Program-made: the position numbers and the translations under genes
Notes under the pieces: generated by a model
The model's database searches: none
What the model was told of the DNA's origin: nothing
The model's input: only the letters and a program-made list of their open reading frames with translations
In this document: one piece after another, positions 5,113 through 6,646 of the stretch
How the letters are laid out: each line of letters begins with the position of its first letter
How positions within the stretch are numbered: the first letter of the stretch is position 1
Source of the DNA: Candidatus Zixiibacteriota bacterium
Lineage (GTDB): Bacteria > Zixibacteria > MSB-5A5 > GN15 > FEB-12
Reading direction: 5' to 3'
Length of the DNA: 6,646 bases
NCBI GenBank assembly: GCA_016213305.1
Contig: JACRAV010000060.1
Location: forward strand, 1 to 6,646

Positions 5113-6333
5113 ATGGACTCCGCGCGTTTGCTCCTTGTCTTTATCGGGATCGTCGTGGCCTTGCGCCGCAAAGTTCCGGTCGGTATCACCCTGTTCGCCG
5201 CCGGTCTCTTCGCCGCGCTACTCTATCAAGTATCTCTTTCTCAGTTATGGCACGGATACCTCGGGCTGGTAACTTCCATCCGCTTTCTCTCGTTGACCGG
5301 CGTCATCATTTTTGTCACGATTCTGGGACAACTGCTCAAATCGCTCGGCTACCTCGAGCGACTGTCGCACGCCTTCAGCGGTTTGTGGGGCGGTCACCGG
5401 ACGGCCGCCATGGTTTTGCCTCCGGTGGTTGGGCTTATGCCCATGCCCGGCGGTGCCCTCCTGTCGGCCCCGCTGGTCGAACAAGCGATGGCCGACCCGA
5501 AATATGCCCCGGAACTCAAAACCGCCACCAACTACTGGTTCCGGCATCTGGTCGAATTTTCCTGGCCGATCTATCCGGGACTCGTGCTCAGCGAAGCCAT
5601 CACCCATGTCCCGATCGGACAGGTGGCCCTCATGCAATTCCCCCTGTCCGTCGCGATGGTAATCATCGGATACTTCTTCTTTGCCCGCCAGATCGACCGC
5701 GGCGCGGGGGAGAGGATCAGCGCCTCGCGAATCGTCACCGGTTTCTTCGGAGCCATCTGGCCGATCGCCACCGCCATCCTGATCTACGGGGCGGTCCGCT
5801 GTGATCTCTCTGTAGCGGTTCTGGCCGGCTTGATTCTGCTTGTCGCCGTGGCGAAACCAATGCGACAACTCCTGGTGGAAGCGCTACGGGAGGGACTCTC
5901 GTACAAGCTGGTCTTTATGGTGTTCGGCATTCTTTCCTTTCAGACCGTCCTCGAACTCTCCGGAGCGATCAATTCAATCCCGGCGCTGGCCGCAACCTTC
6001 CATCTTCCGCCTCCCGTTATCATATTCTTGGTTTGCTTTACTGTTGGGGCACTGACCGGCATGACTGCCGCCTATGTCGGTCTTGGCTACACCCTGCTGG
6101 CCGGATTTATCTATCAACCCACCCCGAATCCCGGCTATATGGTGCTGGCTTACGCCTCCGGCTATATCGGGATGTTGCTCGCCCCCACCCATCTCTGTCT
6201 GATCCTTACCAACGAGTATTTTCGGTCCGACCTTGGCGGCGTGTACAAGCGCATAATCCCGGCATCGATACTGCTCGCTATTATCGGATGGCTCCTGTCG
6301 GTCTCCCCATGGCCCGATTTGGTGGTCGGGTAA
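5113..6333 (+). CDS. DUF401-family polytopic membrane protein (ion-transporter superfamily)
   Basis: The 406-aa protein is very hydrophobic, with roughly ten to twelve membrane segments starting at residues 5-17 (LLLVFIGIVVAL). The signature GLMPMPGGALLSAPLVE (107-123) followed by NYWFRHLVEFSWPIYPGLV (140-158) is what I recognise as DUF401 (archaeal AF0261-like) proteins. These belong to the Ion Transporter superfamily with GntP-type permeases. The second half has a matching re-entrant-type loop (TVGALTGMTAAYVGL, 310-324) and SGYIGMLLAPTHLCLILTNEYF at 349-370, giving the expected two-fold organisation. The cytoplasmic-membrane location is clear, but the substrate is unknown for the family; an organic anion or amino acid derivative is a guess. 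Length is typical and nothing is broken. It is transcribed divergently from the aminotransferase gene; this neighbourhood may be functional or accidental. No hairpin terminator is obvious in the 197 nt after the stop. Confidence 0.85.
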   Translation: MDSARLLLVFIGIVVALRRKVPVGITLFAAGLFAALLYQVSLSQLWHGYLGLVTSIRFLSLTGVIIFVTILGQLLKSLGYLERLSHAFSGLWGGHRTAAMVLPPVVGLMPMPGGALLSAPLVEQAMADPKYAPELKTATNYWFRHLVEFSWPIYPGLVLSEAITHVPIGQVALMQFPLSVAMVIIGYFFFARQIDRGAGERISASRIVTGFFGAIWPIATAILIYGAVRCDLSVAVLAGLILLVAVAKPMRQLLVEALREGLSYKLVFMVFGILSFQTVLELSGAINSIPALAATFHLPPPVIIFLVCFTVGALTGMTAAYVGLGYTLLAGFIYQPTPNPGYMVLAYASGYIGMLLAPTHLCLILTNEYFRSDLGGVYKRIIPASILLAIIGWLLSVSPWPDLVVG

Positions 6334-6473
6334 TATGTTGATAGACAACAAATTGGCGGCGCCCGTTAAAGCGTTGGCGACTGAGGGCCGACACGAAAAT
6401 AGTCCTTGGACAGGCCGTCTGGCAACCATTTGCACAGCAACACGTTGTCCAATCGACAGACCGGGAAGGAATC

Positions 6474-6506
6474 GGAACTTTTTTGGTATTGGTGGGTAGA
6501 TAAGAT
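6474..6506 (+). promoter_or_regulatory. Candidate ECF-type promoter upstream of the sigma factor gene
   Basis: GGAACTT (6474-6480) is the -35 box typical of RpoE-like ECF sigma factors. It is followed at promoter spacing by GTAGATAAGAT (6496-6506), where a -10 should be; TAAGAT (6501-6506) also fits a sigma-70 -10 at four of six positions, but with no matching -35. The gene at 6531 starts 24 nt later with AAGGTAGG before its ATG. Many ECF genes activate themselves, so this box would fit autoregulation. The -10 is not a standard ECF TCTGA/CGTC motif, so the call is tentative. Confidence 0.4.
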
Positions 6507-6530
6507 AGAACCTGTTACCAGAAGGTAGGC

Positions 6531-6646
6531 ATGGCCAAGGAAACCGAGAAGGACATAGACTTCGCGCTGATGCGCTCCATCCAGAACGGTGATATGGTGG
6601 CGTTCAATACGCTGGTGGACCGGTACAAGGACCGGCTCATGAACGT
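6531..6646 (+). CDS. ECF-subfamily RNA polymerase sigma factor, N-terminal fragment (cut by window edge)
   Basis: Thirty-eight complete codons from the ATG at 6531 encode a charged start (MAKETEKDIDFALM) followed by RSIQNGDMVAFNTLVDRYKD and RLMN. This is the opening of sigma-70 region 2.1 as in ECF factors: a D..L...I..GD..AF..LV.RY.. pattern that binds the core polymerase clamp. AAGGTAGG just before the ATG gives a usable ribosome site. Region 2.4, region 4 and any adjacent anti-sigma gene lie beyond the right edge, so the ECF group and signal cannot be stated. The pattern is distinctive enough for a confident family call despite the short length. Confidence 0.87.
   Translation, partial: MAKETEKDIDFALMRSIQNGDMVAFNTLVDRYKDRLMN

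Noticed and set aside
5013..5189. 59-codon N-terminal extension of the aminotransferase frame
   Set aside because: It overlaps the divergent promoters and the DUF401 start, has no family similarity, and GGAG is positioned for the ATG at 5012.
5064..5804. 246-aa plus-strand open frame overlapping the DUF401 gene in another frame
   Set aside because: Arg/Pro/His-rich translation without structure, and the overlapping frame gives a regular membrane protein with recognised motifs.
5974..6435. 153-aa minus-strand frame over the DUF401 3' end
   Set aside because: Antisense to conserved membrane segments, with no ribosome site or family features.

Overview
The window looks like chromosomal DNA of an uncultured-type bacterium of the FCB superphylum. 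The main evidence is a secreted FG-GAP propeller ending in a type IX-style C-terminal sorting tail (NYPNPFN...GVYF...KMMMVK), a layout I associate with Zixibacteria and related candidate phyla. A porin-like barrel protein and a DUF401 membrane protein fit but do not prove this. The phylum is an inference; no rRNA or other marker gene is present.

Layout. Positions 1-65 (-) hold the first 21 codons of an IS110-family transposase. Its Shine-Dalgarno sequence lies in a 9-bp hairpin arm immediately before the ATG. Positions 170-1015 (-) encode a signal-peptide-bearing putative outer-membrane beta-barrel protein, with a good sigma-70-like promoter at 1026-1055. Positions 1056-1482 contain no gene but hold dispersed repeats: a 42-nt near-perfect palindrome, a 130-bp repeat (copy A) and a 14-nt half-palindrome. 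Positions 1483-2112 (-) encode a TehB-like SAM methyltransferase. Positions 2205-2382 hold a second, more complete copy of the repeat (copy B), with inverted ends and internal hairpins in a REPIN/MITE-like layout. Positions 2488-4077 (+) encode the 529-aa secreted propeller. A short convergent gap (4078-4142) carries another palindrome, probably a bidirectional terminator. Positions 4143-5012 (-) encode a class IV PLP aminotransferase or aminodeoxychorismate lyase. It is divergent, across about 100 bp, from a 406-aa DUF401 integral membrane protein at 5113-6333 (+). Positions 6531-6646 (+) are the start of an ECF sigma factor, cut by the window edge, with a GGAACTT box upstream.

The genes do not form one pathway. 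Most are single-gene units separated by promoters and repeats, as expected of a chromosome with many dispersed palindromes and at least one insertion sequence. The non-coding architecture is the most interesting part: repeat units with conserved outer segments but different central hairpins, a methyltransferase gene bracketed by direct repeats, a possible translation-blocking hairpin on the transposase, and several promoters placed so close to start codons that leaderless or very short-leader mRNAs are predicted. The propeller gene is also a composition mosaic, with a body of about 48% GC and a sorting tail of about 62% GC by my hand counts.
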